From an uncultured Prochlorococcus sp. (GTDB taxonomy: Bacteria > Cyanobacteriota > Cyanobacteriia > PCC-6307 > Cyanobiaceae): a stretch of 64,000 nt of DNA. A program made the translations under genes and the position numbers. Each line of letters begins with the position of its first letter. Positions within the stretch are counted from its first letter, which is position 1. Below are positions 19,383 to 28,941 of this stretch, in pieces. Below the pieces are notes generated by a model. The model did no database searches and was not told the DNA's origin. It saw only the letters and a list, made by a program, of their open reading frames with translations. The stretch spans positions 56,818-120,817 of the forward strand of contig CACNJU010000002.1 in assembly GCA_902620895.1 (NCBI GenBank). The letters run 5' to 3'.

Positions 19383-19447
19383 AAATTAGTTTTCGTCTTA
19401 TTAATAATTTAAGGGGTTTTTGTTTAATTAGTAGAAAATTTCATAAA

Positions 19448-20881
19448 TTATTTTTTTTCTTTTTTATTTTGAGTTTTTGTAGTTTTTGTAGTTTTTGTAG
19501 TTTTTGTCGCAGTTTTTGTGGCTTTTGTTGTTTTGGAGGATTTGGTAGCTTTAGAAGTTTTTGTAGTTTTTTCTTTTACTTCAGAATTTTCTTCAAGCCA
19601 AATTATTAATTTTTCTTTGAGTAAATCGTTACTGATTACTTCTGTTAATTTTTTAATATCAATTTGCTTTGAAGATTGAGAGATTACATCTTCATAATCT
19701 TTCATTTTTAAATCAATTTCATCTTTCTCAACTTTTATTTTTTCTGTTTCAGCTAATGCTTTTAAAGCTAAATTTCTTTGAACATTTTTTTCAGCCTGAG
19801 GCCTTGTTGACTCTGCTAATGACTTAACTAATTCCGGAGTGAATGTAGATTTAACGTCAAGACCTTGTTGAGCAAATCTTTGAGCGGTTTGTTCAATATT
19901 ATTCCTCACTTCTATATCAATCATAGATTTTGGAATTTCAGCAACCAATTCGTTTGTTAAAGCATCTAGTAAAGCTTCAATCTTTATATCTTTTTGAGTT
20001 TTTTCAAAATTGTCTTTAAGTTGCTTTTCAATATCTTTTTTTAACTCTTTTAAAGATTCTTTGTTGCCAGACTGTTTTGCAAAATCGTCATTAAGTTCAG
20101 GCAATTCTTTTTCCTTAAGATCCTTGAGATTTACTTCAAAGATTGCCTCTTTGCCTCTTGAATCCTCATGAGAATAATCTTCAGGAAATTTAAGGTTAAG
20201 TGTTTTAGTATCACCAATTTTCATCTTTACGATTCCCTCAACGAAACCGGGAATCATTTTGTTCTTTTCTAACTCAAGATCCATTGATTCACTTGTGCCA
20301 CCATCAATGTCTTTACCAGAATCTTTATATTTTCCTTTGAAACTAACTACAGCAATATCTCCTAATTTTGCAGCTCTATTGTTAACTGGAATAATGTTTG
20401 CAAACTGACTTCTAGATTTTTCTAGCGCTTCATCTATTGACTTAGGATCAAACTTTGTTTTTGCGATTTCAACACTTAGTCCTTTGGATTTTTTTAGTTT
20501 TAATTCTGGGGCAATATCTGTTTGAAGAGTAACCTTAAGTGATTTTTCAGGACTAAACTTTGCAAGTAAAGATTCAAATCCATCTACCAATTCTGGCTCA
20601 CTAAGTGGCTCTATAGATTTTATTTTTAAAGCTTCTTGCCATGATTTATCAATAATTTTTTCTAGAGCAGAAGCATGTAGTTGTGTGATTCCAATTCTTT
20701 GTATTAAGACTTGTTTAGGAATTTTACCAAGTCTAAATCCCGGAATTTTAGCCGATCGACTAATAGAACTGATTGTCTCATTTAAACATGTTTTGCATGT
20801 CTCAGATGGTATTTCTAATTCAAATGAGATTCTACTTTGAGGCAGAGGAGTTGTTTTGACTATTAATGCTTCTTTAGCCAT
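19448..20881 (-). CDS. tig: Trigger factor
   Basis: Ribosome-associated chaperone and prolyl isomerase that meets nascent chains. 477 residues: ribosome-binding domain with GFRLGKIP (48-55), FKBP-type domain at about 160-245 (GDIAVVSFKGKY, MIPGFVEGI), and the helical substrate-binding arms. The last 45 residues are an unusual low-complexity tail made of Lys, Thr, Ala and Ser (SKATKSSKTTKATK and so on), encoded by a tandem 9-bp repeat. That tail makes it about 45 residues longer than the E. coli protein. First gene of tig-clpP-clpX. Confidence 0.95.
   Translation of the reverse strand: MAKEALIVKTTPLPQSRISFELEIPSETCKTCLNETISSISRSAKIPGFRLGKIPKQVLIQRIGITQLHASALEKIIDKSWQEALKIKSIEPLSEPELVDGFESLLAKFSPEKSLKVTLQTDIAPELKLKKSKGLSVEIAKTKFDPKSIDEALEKSRSQFANIIPVNNRAAKLGDIAVVSFKGKYKDSGKDIDGGTSESMDLELEKNKMIPGFVEGIVKMKIGDTKTLNLKFPEDYSHEDSRGKEAIFEVNLKDLKEKELPELNDDFAKQSGNKESLKELKKDIEKQLKDNFEKTQKDIKIEALLDALTNELVAEIPKSMIDIEVRNNIEQTAQRFAQQGLDVKSTFTPELVKSLAESTRPQAEKNVQRNLALKALAETEKIKVEKDEIDLKMKDYEDVISQSSKQIDIKKLTEVISNDLLKEKLIIWLEENSEVKEKTTKTSKATKSSKTTKATKTATKTTKTTKTTKTQNKKEKK
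19472..19519. repeat. Tandem 9-bp repeat encoding the trigger-factor tail
   Basis: Four perfect copies of AGTTTTTGT at 19472-19480, 19481-19489, 19490-19498 and 19499-19507, then CGC and a fifth copy at 19511-19519. On the coding (minus) strand each copy gives Thr-Lys-Thr, so copy number changes stay in frame. Degenerate copies continue to about 19575. Confidence 0.9.
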
Positions 20882-20917
20882 TTTTTATTAATTACTAAAA
20901 GCCGAACCTTAATTATT

Positions 20918-20930
20918 TCACATTATGTGA
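20918..20930. promoter_or_regulatory. 13-bp palindrome upstream of tig
   Basis: TCACAT (20918-20923), one central T, ATGTGA (20925-20930). It lies 37-49 bp before the tig start and 71 bp before asd on the other strand. It is not an NtcA box (GTA-N8-TAC). Operator function is a guess from symmetry and position. Confidence 0.3.
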
Positions 20931-21001
20931 TTTCCTTGAAAGTTATTTTTTTGATAAAGTAAAAAAAATAGTCAATCTATTTATAAAAATCATTTTAAAG
21001 T

Positions 21002-22033
21002 GTGAGACAATCTCCGTTTTTGCCTAATAGGCCATTAAAAGTTGCTGTTTTAGGATCTTCAGGTGCTGTCGGATCTGAATTACTTAAAATACTTGAACAA
21101 CGTGATTTTCCAATATCAGAATTGGTCTTGCTTTCATCCGAGCGTTCAGAAGGAAAAAAAATTATTTGGAAAGGTGAAGAATTAGTTACAAAAAAAACAA
21201 CTAAGGAAGAATTTCTGAATCTTGATTTAGTTTTAGCTTCAGCCGGTGGAAGTATTTCAAAAAAATGGTTATCTACCATTATGGAACAAAATGCTTTATT
21301 GATAGATAATTCAAGTGCTTTCAGATTAGATAATAATGTACCTCTTATAGTTCCTGAAGTTAATGGTAGTGATGTAATCAATCATGATGGGGTAATAGCG
21401 AATCCAAACTGCACTACCATTTTGCTGACATTAGTTTTAGCGCCGTTAAATAAACTTGCGCCAATTAAAAGAGTTGTTGTCTCAACATATCAATCCGTAA
21501 GTGGTGCAGGCCAATTGGCGATGGAGGAACTAAAACTTTTAACTGAAAAATATCTTGGGGGTAATCCTCAAAAAAGTGAAGTTTTGCCATACTCACTGGC
21601 TTTTAATTTGTTTTTGCATAATTCACCCATGCTTTCAAATAATTACTGCGAAGAAGAGATGAAAATGGTTTATGAGACTAGGAAAATATTAAATATTGCT
21701 GATTTAAAGCTCTCTGCTACATGTGTTCGAGTTCCAGTACTAAGAGCACATTCTGAATCGATCAATATTGAATTTGCCGGAGTAGTTGAGCCTAAATTTG
21801 CTTTTGAAGAATTAAAAAAATCTCCTGGAATTGAAATTATTGAGGATTACAAAAATAATAGATTTCCTATGCCAAATGATGTTATGGGAAGGGATAATGT
21901 TGCTGTCGGTAGGATAAGAACTGATATAAGTCAACCTAATGGATTAGAATTATGGTTATGTGGAGATCAAATAAGAAAAGGCGCAGCTCTTAATGCTGTT
22001 CAAATAGCTGAGTTATTAATTCCAAAAAAATGA
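21002..22033 (+). CDS. asd: Aspartate-semialdehyde dehydrogenase
   Basis: Reduces aspartyl phosphate to aspartate semialdehyde, the branch point to lysine/diaminopimelate, methionine and threonine. 343 residues with NADP loop GSSGAVGSE (18-26), catalytic cysteine in NPNCTT (C137) and the later active-site region [10 protein letters not shown] (around 235-244, with its His). Start is GTG at 21002, giving [18 protein letters not shown]. It overlaps dapA by 4 bp (ATGA), a translationally coupled pair in the lysine pathway; lysC of the same pathway lies at 28942-30702. Confidence 0.96.
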   Translation: MRQSPFLPNRPLKVAVLGSSGAVGSELLKILEQRDFPISELVLLSSERSEGKKIIWKGEELVTKKTTKEEFLNLDLVLASAGGSISKKWLSTIMEQNALLIDNSSAFRLDNNVPLIVPEVNGSDVINHDGVIANPNCTTILLTLVLAPLNKLAPIKRVVVSTYQSVSGAGQLAMEELKLLTEKYLGGNPQKSEVLPYSLAFNLFLHNSPMLSNNYCEEEMKMVYETRKILNIADLKLSATCVRVPVLRAHSESINIEFAGVVEPKFAFEELKKSPGIEIIEDYKNNRFPMPNDVMGRDNVAVGRIRTDISQPNGLELWLCGDQIRKGAALNAVQIAELLIPKK

Positions 22034-22932
22034 TTCCAGACAAAACTGAGTGTAATAATCCACTATTTGGAAAAATATTGACTGCAATGGTTACTCCATT
22101 TACTGAAAATGGAGATGTAGATTATGAACTAGCTATAAAACTCTCAAATTATCTTTTTGAGAACGGCTCTGATGGAATAGTTTTATGTGGCACTACTGGA
22201 GAATCTCCGACTCTTTCATGGACTGAACAGCATGATTTATTTATTGCAGTAAAAGGATCTTTGGATTCAAGCTGTAAAGTAATTGTTGGCACTGGTAGTA
22301 ACTGTACAAGCGAGGCCGTGGAAGCTACAAAAAAAGCCTACGACTCTGGTGCCGACGGTGCTTTGGTCGTAGTTCCTTATTACAATAAGCCACCTCAAGA
22401 AGGTCTTTATAAACATTTCAGTTCTATTGCTAATTCTGCAAAGGATTTGCCTCTAATGCTCTACAACATTCCAGGAAGGACAGGTTGTAATTTATTACCT
22501 GATACTGTAAAGAAACTTATGGATTTCTCAAATATTCTCAGTATTAAAGCTGCAAGCGGTAGAATAGAAGAAGTAACAGAACTAAGAGCTATTTGTGGCT
22601 CAGACCTCTCTGTATATAGTGGCGACGATTCATTGTTGCTCCCAATGTTATCTGTAGGTGCTGTAGGAGTAGTAAGTGTTGCAAGTCATTTGGTTGGATT
22701 GCAATTGAAAGAGATGATTCATTCCTTTCAAAGTGGAAGTGTTTCTAATGCGCTTGCTATTCACGAAAAACTTCAGCCTCTTTTCAAAGCACTCTTTATG
22801 ACTACTAATCCAATCCCAATTAAGGCTGCTTTGGAATTATCTGGATGGAATGTAGGTAATCCTAGAAGTCCTTTGTCACCATTAAGCAATGACATGAAAA
22901 AGCAACTATCTTTTATCCTTAAATCGCTATAA
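22030..22932 (+). CDS. dapA: 4-hydroxy-tetrahydrodipicolinate synthase
   Basis: Condenses aspartate semialdehyde with pyruvate, first committed step to diaminopimelate and lysine. 300-residue TIM barrel with GTTGES (54-59), the catalytic Tyr in LYNIPGRTG (Y145) and the Schiff-base lysine in SIKAASG (K173). ATG overlaps the asd stop. Length and motifs are normal. Confidence 0.97.
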   Translation: MIPDKTECNNPLFGKILTAMVTPFTENGDVDYELAIKLSNYLFENGSDGIVLCGTTGESPTLSWTEQHDLFIAVKGSLDSSCKVIVGTGSNCTSEAVEATKKAYDSGADGALVVVPYYNKPPQEGLYKHFSSIANSAKDLPLMLYNIPGRTGCNLLPDTVKKLMDFSNILSIKAASGRIEEVTELRAICGSDLSVYSGDDSLLLPMLSVGAVGVVSVASHLVGLQLKEMIHSFQSGSVSNALAIHEKLQPLFKALFMTTNPIPIKAALELSGWNVGNPRSPLSPLSNDMKKQLSFILKSL

Positions 22933-23012
22933 TAGTGATTATATTTAACTTGATAATTAAATTTAAATAAACCTTATTTGATTACAAGCAGGCCTTCATA
23001 AATTTCAAAATT

Positions 23013-24995
23013 ATGCAATCAAGTACAAATTCAACTACAAATAGATCTACTAATGATTCATCTAGATCTAAAGGTAATACGCCAGTTCTACGCGTAATTC
23101 CTCTTGGAGGACTACATGAAATAGGAAAAAACACTTGTGTTTTTGAATATGGTGATGAATTAATGCTTGTTGACGCAGGCCTAGCTTTCCCATCTGATGG
23201 TATGCATGGTGTAAACGTTGTTATGCCAGATACAACGTTTTTAAAAGAAAATCAAAGAAGAATAAAAGGAATGATTGTCACTCACGGTCATGAAGATCAT
23301 ATTGGAGGTATTTCTCATCATCTTAAGCATTTTAATATTCCGATTATTTATGGCCCAAGACTGGCAATGTCAATGCTTAGAGGAAAAATGGAGGAAGCAG
23401 GTGTATCTGATAGAACAACTATACAGACAGTAAATCCAAGAGATGTTGTAAAAGTTGGACAACATTTTTCTGTTGAATTTATTCGAAATACCCATTCTAT
23501 TTGCGATAGTTTTTCTTTAGCAGTTACAACCCCTGTTGGCACAATTATTTTCACAGGAGATTTTAAGTTTGATCATATGCCAGTAGATGGAGAGCAATTT
23601 GATATTGAAAGAATGGTCCATTATGGAGAGAAGGGCGTTTTATGCATGTTTAGTGATTCGACTAATGCCGAAGTTCCAGGTTTTTGTCCTTCTGAGAAGA
23701 CTATCTATCCCTCTTTAGAAAAACATATTGCTGAGGCAAAAGAACGAGTTATCCTAACCACTTTTGCTAGTTCTGTACATAGAGTGACAATGATATTAGA
23801 GCTGGCTATGAAACACGGAAGAAAGGTCGGTTTGTTAGGTAGATCGATGATAAATGTTATCGCTAAGGCGAGAGATATTGGTTATATGAAATGCCCAGAT
23901 GATTTGTTTGTTCCTATCAAGCAAATTAGAGATTTGCCAGATAGAGAGACCTTATTATTAATGACTGGAAGTCAAGGAGAACCCTTAGCAGCGTTAAGTA
24001 GAATATCTCGTGGTGAACATCAGCATGTTCGTCTTAAGACTACTGATACTGTAATATTTTCAGCCAGCCCAATTCCTGGTAATACTATTTCTGTTGTTAA
24101 TACAATAGATAGATTAATGAAACTCGGAGCAAAGGTTGTTTATGGTAAGGGTGAGAATATTCATGTTTCTGGTCATGGTTTTCAAGAAGATCAAAAGTTA
24201 ATGTTGGCACTTGCAAAACCTAAGTTTTTTGTTCCTGTTCATGGAGAACATAGAATGCTTGTTAGTCATGGCAAGAGTGCACAAACTATGGGTGTTCCAA
24301 AGGATAATATCTTAATTATTGAAAATGGAGATGTAGTTGAGTTAACACCTAATTCTATTCAAAAGGGTGATCCTGTAAAAGCTGGTGTTGAACTGCTTGA
24401 TAACTCACGAAATGGAATCGTAGATGCTCGAGTATTAAAGGAAAGGCAGCAATTAGCTGGGGATGGAGTAGTAACTGTTTTAGCTCCTATTAGTACAGAT
24501 GGGAAGATGGTTGCCCCTCCCAGAGTCAATTTAAGAGGAGTTGTTACTACTGCAGAGCCAAGAAAAATGTCTATGTGGACAGAACGAGAAATAAGCTGGG
24601 TCTTAGAAAATAGATGGAAACAATTATCCAGACAAACTGGGCCGAATAATTTTGAAGTAGATTGGATTGGTGTACAGAGAGAAATTGAAAATGGATTATC
24701 GAGAAGAATGAGAAGAGAATTACAAGTTGAACCACTTATTTTGTGTTTAGTTCAACCTGCTCCAAGTGGAACTCGTGCTTATATTCCCAAGATTACTGAA
24801 GAGCAAAATTTTTCCAATAGAAATAGAAATAATAATTTCCATAAGAAATCAAACAATCATCAGCCGAATAGTTCAAATAACCCACAAAATACCCAAAAAA
24901 GTTCAAAAGTTTCACAGAATCCATCAGCTGAGACTACTAAAGAAGATTCATTTGAAGGTAGAACAAGAAGAAGAAGATCTGCTGTAACATCTTAA
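23013..24995 (+). CDS. rnj: Ribonuclease J
   Basis: Metallo-beta-lactamase/beta-CASP ribonuclease with 5'-3' exo- and endonuclease activity, central to RNA turnover in cyanobacteria alongside RNase E. 660 residues. A Ser/Asn/Thr-rich leader (1-22) precedes the core; zinc ligands are in THGHEDHIGG (H91, H93, D95, H96), and beta-CASP motifs include FSDSTNAE, ASPIPGN and VHGEHRM. Residues after about 590 form an Asn/Ser/Gln-rich disordered tail ending in a basic RTRRRR cluster. It lies 80 bp after dapA and overlaps tilS by 4 bp at the 3' end. Confidence 0.95.
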   Translation: MQSSTNSTTNRSTNDSSRSKGNTPVLRVIPLGGLHEIGKNTCVFEYGDELMLVDAGLAFPSDGMHGVNVVMPDTTFLKENQRRIKGMIVTHGHEDHIGGISHHLKHFNIPIIYGPRLAMSMLRGKMEEAGVSDRTTIQTVNPRDVVKVGQHFSVEFIRNTHSICDSFSLAVTTPVGTIIFTGDFKFDHMPVDGEQFDIERMVHYGEKGVLCMFSDSTNAEVPGFCPSEKTIYPSLEKHIAEAKERVILTTFASSVHRVTMILELAMKHGRKVGLLGRSMINVIAKARDIGYMKCPDDLFVPIKQIRDLPDRETLLLMTGSQGEPLAALSRISRGEHQHVRLKTTDTVIFSASPIPGNTISVVNTIDRLMKLGAKVVYGKGENIHVSGHGFQEDQKLMLALAKPKFFVPVHGEHRMLVSHGKSAQTMGVPKDNILIIENGDVVELTPNSIQKGDPVKAGVELLDNSRNGIVDARVLKERQQLAGDGVVTVLAPISTDGKMVAPPRVNLRGVVTTAEPRKMSMWTEREISWVLENRWKQLSRQTGPNNFEVDWIGVQREIENGLSRRMRRELQVEPLILCLVQPAPSGTRAYIPKITEEQNFSNRNRNNNFHKKSNNHQPNSSNNPQNTQKSSKVSQNPSAETTKEDSFEGRTRRRRSAVTS

Positions 24996-26002
24996 TTTTT
25001 TTCAAAATTTATATAGTTTTTATTCCAAACAATTTTTAGAAACTCTTGCAGATTAATTTGACCTTTATTTTTTTCATAAATAAAAGTTGCTAATTTTGTC
25101 AGATTTTTTGAACTACATTGTTTTGTAGATATTTCTTTTAAAAATCTATTTAAGATTGTGCACCTTGCTTCAATACACATACTGTTTAAAAGATTCCTAT
25201 CGATACCTTTTTCATCTTTACAATACAGATATGCTAGTTCACTAAGATCATTACGTTCATTATTGTACTGGCTCATTTTTTGGGAAAAATTATTTATCCT
25301 TTCAGAACAACCAGGATAGATAACCTCCAAGGTAGGAATAATTTTTTTTCTTATTAAATTTCTTTTTAATTTTAGATCTGAATTTGTAGGATCTTCCCAG
25401 ACTGGGATTTTCATATCATTACAAAATTTTTTTGTATCTTTTCTACTAAAAATTAATATTGGCCTTATTAAAAAAATCTGGTTTTCTAGTAATCTTTTGC
25501 TCTCAATATTACTCAGACCAGCAAAATTGCTCCCTCTAGATAAATTGAGGATAAATGTTTCTGCATTATCACTACTTGTGTGACCAGTTAACAAATAAAT
25601 ATTATGTTTTTGTTGGTTTTTATTTAATAAAGTTTTGGCTCTTTCACATAGTTTTTCATATCTCCATTCTCTTGCTTTTTCTTCAGAAGAAATATATTCT
25701 TTATTTGCTTGATCAAAAGAGAATGAAATATTTTTATCTTCGCAATAACTTTTTAATTCAAGAGCATATAGAGAGGATTTTTCGTGCCATTGATGATCAC
25801 CATGCCAAACACTAATTGACCAATTATGTAGTTTTTTTAAGTCATTAATTAGAGTTAATAGGGCCATTGAGTCTTGTCCCCCGGAAACACTTATTAAAAT
25901 ATTTGATCCTTTGGGAATTAATATTTTTTTGGTAAGAATCTCCTTATGAAGCTGATGATGCCATGATGACCAATTTTTCTGAGTTAATTTTTTATCAGAC
26001 AT
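24992..26002 (-). CDS. tilS: tRNA(Ile)-lysidine synthase
   Basis: Modifies C34 of tRNA-Ile(CAU) to lysidine so that it reads AUA, a codon frequent in this AT-rich genome. 336 residues, with the PP-loop SGGQDSMALL at 40-49 and the family sequence GHTSSDNAETFILNLSRGS (about 151-169). It is the short form without the large C-terminal domains seen in E. coli. The stop overlaps the rnj stop by 4 bp. Confidence 0.93.
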   Translation of the reverse strand: MSDKKLTQKNWSSWHHQLHKEILTKKILIPKGSNILISVSGGQDSMALLTLINDLKKLHNWSISVWHGDHQWHEKSSLYALELKSYCEDKNISFSFDQANKEYISSEEKAREWRYEKLCERAKTLLNKNQQKHNIYLLTGHTSSDNAETFILNLSRGSNFAGLSNIESKRLLENQIFLIRPILIFSRKDTKKFCNDMKIPVWEDPTNSDLKLKRNLIRKKIIPTLEVIYPGCSERINNFSQKMSQYNNERNDLSELAYLYCKDEKGIDRNLLNSMCIEARCTILNRFLKEISTKQCSSKNLTKLATFIYEKNKGQINLQEFLKIVWNKNYINFEKN

Positions 26003-26087
26003 TTTGTGTTGCTCAGATAATATTTTTTAAAAAATGCACTGTTTTACTAAAACAATGTCACAATCGGGTAATAAATTCACTAAGTAA

Positions 26088-26864
26088 ATGAGTCTGATTA
26101 ATCTTTTGCCACAAAAAATCAAAGAAGAGTTAAGAAGTAAATCTTTACTCAAAGTAATTTCAGGATTGAATAATTTCGATGTTCAATCTGTGAAAATAAT
26201 TGTTGAGGCGGCTTCATTAGGAGGTGCAGATCTTGTCGATATCGCTTGTAAACCTGAACTCGTTGATTTAGCACTTAAGAATTCAAAACTACCCGTTTGT
26301 GTTAGTTCAGTGGTGCCTCGATCTTTTCAAGATTCTGTAAAAGCAGGAGCATCATTAATTGAGATAGGAAATTACGATACTTTTTATGAAAAAGGCATTA
26401 ATTTTTCAGATAAAAAAGTTTTAAACATTACAAAAGAGACGAGGGATTTATTGCCTAATGTTCCTTTATCAGTGACTGTTCCGCATACTATGCCTATTGA
26501 TAAACAAGTTGATCTTGCTGTAAAGCTAGTGGAAGAAGGTGTTGATATTATTCAAACAGAAGGTGGCACTAGTTCTACTCCTTACTCTCCTGGAATACAA
26601 GGCTTTTTTGAAAAATCAGTACCAACTCTTGCAGCTACCTATGCTATTCATCAAGAATTTAAGAAACAATCTCTTAATATCCCAATCATGAGTGCATCTG
26701 GATTAAGCCAAGTAACTTGTCCATTAGCAATATCCTCTGGAGCCTCTGCAGTAGGCGTTGGATCTGTAGTTAATAAATTAGATGATTTAATATCAATGAT
26801 TGCGGTTGTTAGGGGCTTAAAAGAATCTTTGAAAAATTCAATAATTGGAGAAAAAATTTCTTAA
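26088..26864 (+). CDS. ycf23: DUF561 / Ycf23-like protein
   Basis: 258-residue predicted TIM-barrel protein of the cyanobacterial and plastid Ycf23/DUF561 group. It has repeated beta-alpha elements such as GGADLVDIACKPELVDLA, GVDIIQTEGGT and IPIMSASGLS, with GASAVGVGS near the end resembling a phosphate-binding loop. No enzyme activity is established for the family. It lies between tilS (divergent, 85 bp) and uvrB (same strand, 29 bp to the uvrB ATG). Confidence 0.85.
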   Translation: MSLINLLPQKIKEELRSKSLLKVISGLNNFDVQSVKIIVEAASLGGADLVDIACKPELVDLALKNSKLPVCVSSVVPRSFQDSVKAGASLIEIGNYDTFYEKGINFSDKKVLNITKETRDLLPNVPLSVTVPHTMPIDKQVDLAVKLVEEGVDIIQTEGGTSSTPYSPGIQGFFEKSVPTLAATYAIHQEFKKQSLNIPIMSASGLSQVTCPLAISSGASAVGVGSVVNKLDDLISMIAVVRGLKESLKNSIIGEKIS

Positions 26865-26893
26865 TATAGCAATATCCTTTTGCTACTAGCTTG

Positions 26894-28933
26894 ATGAACA
26901 ACTATAAGCTTCAAGCTCCTTATCAACCAAATGGAGATCAACCAGAAGCTATTAAAAAATTAGTTAAAGGAGTTAATTCTGGCAAAGAGTTTCAGACTCT
27001 TTTAGGAGCTACTGGAACTGGTAAAACATTTACCATTGCGAATGTAATCCAACAAACAGGAAGACCAGCACTTGTATTAGCCCATAACAAAACTTTAGCA
27101 GCACAACTATGTAATGAATTAAGGGAATTTTTTCCAAAAAATGCTGTTGAGTACTTTATTTCTTACTACGATTATTATCAACCTGAAGCTTATGTACCTG
27201 TAAGTGATACTTACATAGCTAAAACGGCTTCAATTAATGAAGAAATAGATATGCTTAGACATTCTGCAACACGCTCATTATTTGAAAGAAAAGATGTAAT
27301 TGTTGTTGCTTCAATAAGTTGTATTTATGGTCTTGGTATACCAAGTGAATATTTAAAAGCTGCAGTTAAATTTGAAGTGGGAAAATCAATAAATCTACGT
27401 TCCTCTTTGAGGTCTCTAGTTGAAAATCAATATACCAGAAATGATATTGAAATTACTAGAGGTAGATTCAGAATTAAGGGTGATGTTTTAGAAATCGGTC
27501 CAGCTTATGAAGATAGATTAATAAGAATCGAATTATTTGGTGATGAAGTCGAAGCTATTAGATATGTTGACCCTACTACAGGAGAAATACTTGAAAGTCT
27601 GGAACAAGTTAGCGTTTACCCAGCGAAGCATTTTGTAACTCCAAAAGAAAGACTTGAAAGTGCAATAAGTGCAATTAGAAGCGAATTAAAAACTCAACTC
27701 GATAAATTTACATACGAAGGAAAATTATTAGAGGCTCAACGTCTAGAACAACGCACAAAATATGATTTAGAAATGCTTAAAGAGGTTGGTTATTGTAATG
27801 GAGTTGAGAATTATGCTCGTCATTTATCAGGTAGGGAGAAAGGTTCACCGCCAGAATGCTTAATAGATTACTTTCCCAAAGATTGGTTGTTGGTAGTTGA
27901 TGAGAGTCATGTAACATGTCCTCAACTTCATGCGATGTACAACGGTGATCAATCTAGAAAAAAAGTTTTAATAGATCATGGTTTTAGATTGCCAAGTGCT
28001 GCAGATAATAGACCTTTAAAATGTGAAGAGTTTTGGGAAAAATCAAAACAGACATTATTTATAAGTGCAACTCCTGGTCAATGGGAATTAGATCAATGTG
28101 ATGGTGAATTTATTGAGCAAGTTATAAGACCAACTGGGGTATTAGATCCTGTAATTGATGTAAGACCTAGTGAGGGCCAAGTAGAAGATTTGTTATCTGA
28201 AATAAAAATTAGAGCTGAAAAGAATCAAAGAGTGCTAGTGACAACACTTACTAAGAGAATGGCTGAAGATCTAACTGATTTTTTATCAGAAAATAAAGTA
28301 AGAGTTAGATATTTGCATTCCGAAATCCATTCAATTGAAAGAATTGAAATTATTCAAGACCTTAGAGTGGGAGAATATGATGTTTTGGTAGGAGTTAATT
28401 TGTTAAGAGAGGGACTCGATCTTCCTGAAGTATCATTAGTTGCTATTTTAGATGCTGATAAAGAAGGTTTTTTGAGGGCAGAAAGGTCATTGATTCAAAC
28501 AATAGGGAGAGCTGCAAGACATGTTGAAGGTGTTGCCTTGCTTTATGCAGATAACTTTACAGATTCTATGAAAAGAGCAATATCCGAAACTGAAAGAAGA
28601 AGAACTATTCAAAAAAAATATAACCAAGTCCATGGTATTACTCCAAAACCTGCAGGCAAAAAAATAGAAAATTCGATATTATCTTTTCTAGAACTTTCTA
28701 GAAAACTAGATTCTGGTGGTTTATCTAAAGATTTAATAAATATAGTTAATAACAAAACTGACGCAATTCTCAATTCCAGTGATAACCAATGTTTGCTCGA
28801 AGAATTGCCTGACTTAATAGAAAAGTTAGAAATAAAAATGAAAGATGCCGCAAAAGAATTAAATTTTGAAGAAGCAGCAAATTTGAGGGATAGAATCAAA
28901 AAATTAAGACAAAAATTGGCAAGAAATAATTAA
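26894..28933 (+). CDS. uvrB: Excinuclease ABC subunit B
   Basis: Damage-verification helicase of nucleotide excision repair. 679 residues from the ATG at 26894; an in-frame TTG precedes it at 26891 but [16 protein letters not shown] is the family start. Walker A GATGTGKT (38-45), beta-hairpin region [12 protein letters not shown] (about 92-103), helicase motifs [10 protein letters not shown] and [14 protein letters not shown] sequence, [10 protein letters not shown] (motif VI), and a C-terminal UVR motif ([17 protein letters not shown]) for UvrC contact. It converges with lysC, 8 bp apart. Confidence 0.97.
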   Translation: MNNYKLQAPYQPNGDQPEAIKKLVKGVNSGKEFQTLLGATGTGKTFTIANVIQQTGRPALVLAHNKTLAAQLCNELREFFPKNAVEYFISYYDYYQPEAYVPVSDTYIAKTASINEEIDMLRHSATRSLFERKDVIVVASISCIYGLGIPSEYLKAAVKFEVGKSINLRSSLRSLVENQYTRNDIEITRGRFRIKGDVLEIGPAYEDRLIRIELFGDEVEAIRYVDPTTGEILESLEQVSVYPAKHFVTPKERLESAISAIRSELKTQLDKFTYEGKLLEAQRLEQRTKYDLEMLKEVGYCNGVENYARHLSGREKGSPPECLIDYFPKDWLLVVDESHVTCPQLHAMYNGDQSRKKVLIDHGFRLPSAADNRPLKCEEFWEKSKQTLFISATPGQWELDQCDGEFIEQVIRPTGVLDPVIDVRPSEGQVEDLLSEIKIRAEKNQRVLVTTLTKRMAEDLTDFLSENKVRVRYLHSEIHSIERIEIIQDLRVGEYDVLVGVNLLREGLDLPEVSLVAILDADKEGFLRAERSLIQTIGRAARHVEGVALLYADNFTDSMKRAISETERRRTIQKKYNQVHGITPKPAGKKIENSILSFLELSRKLDSGGLSKDLINIVNNKTDAILNSSDNQCLLEELPDLIEKLEIKMKDAAKELNFEEAANLRDRIKKLRQKLARNN

Positions 28934-28941
28934 TAAAGAAC

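Noticed and set aside
19346..19609. FCSFCSF-type repetitive Cys/Phe frame on the plus strand
   Set aside because: It is the reverse reading of the TKT-repeat tail of trigger factor; a Cys-rich metal-binding protein is not supported.
26040..26054. TGTTTT-ACT-AAAACA inverted repeat between tilS and the ycf23-like gene
   Set aside because: Six-bp A/T-rich arms with no supporting promoter geometry.
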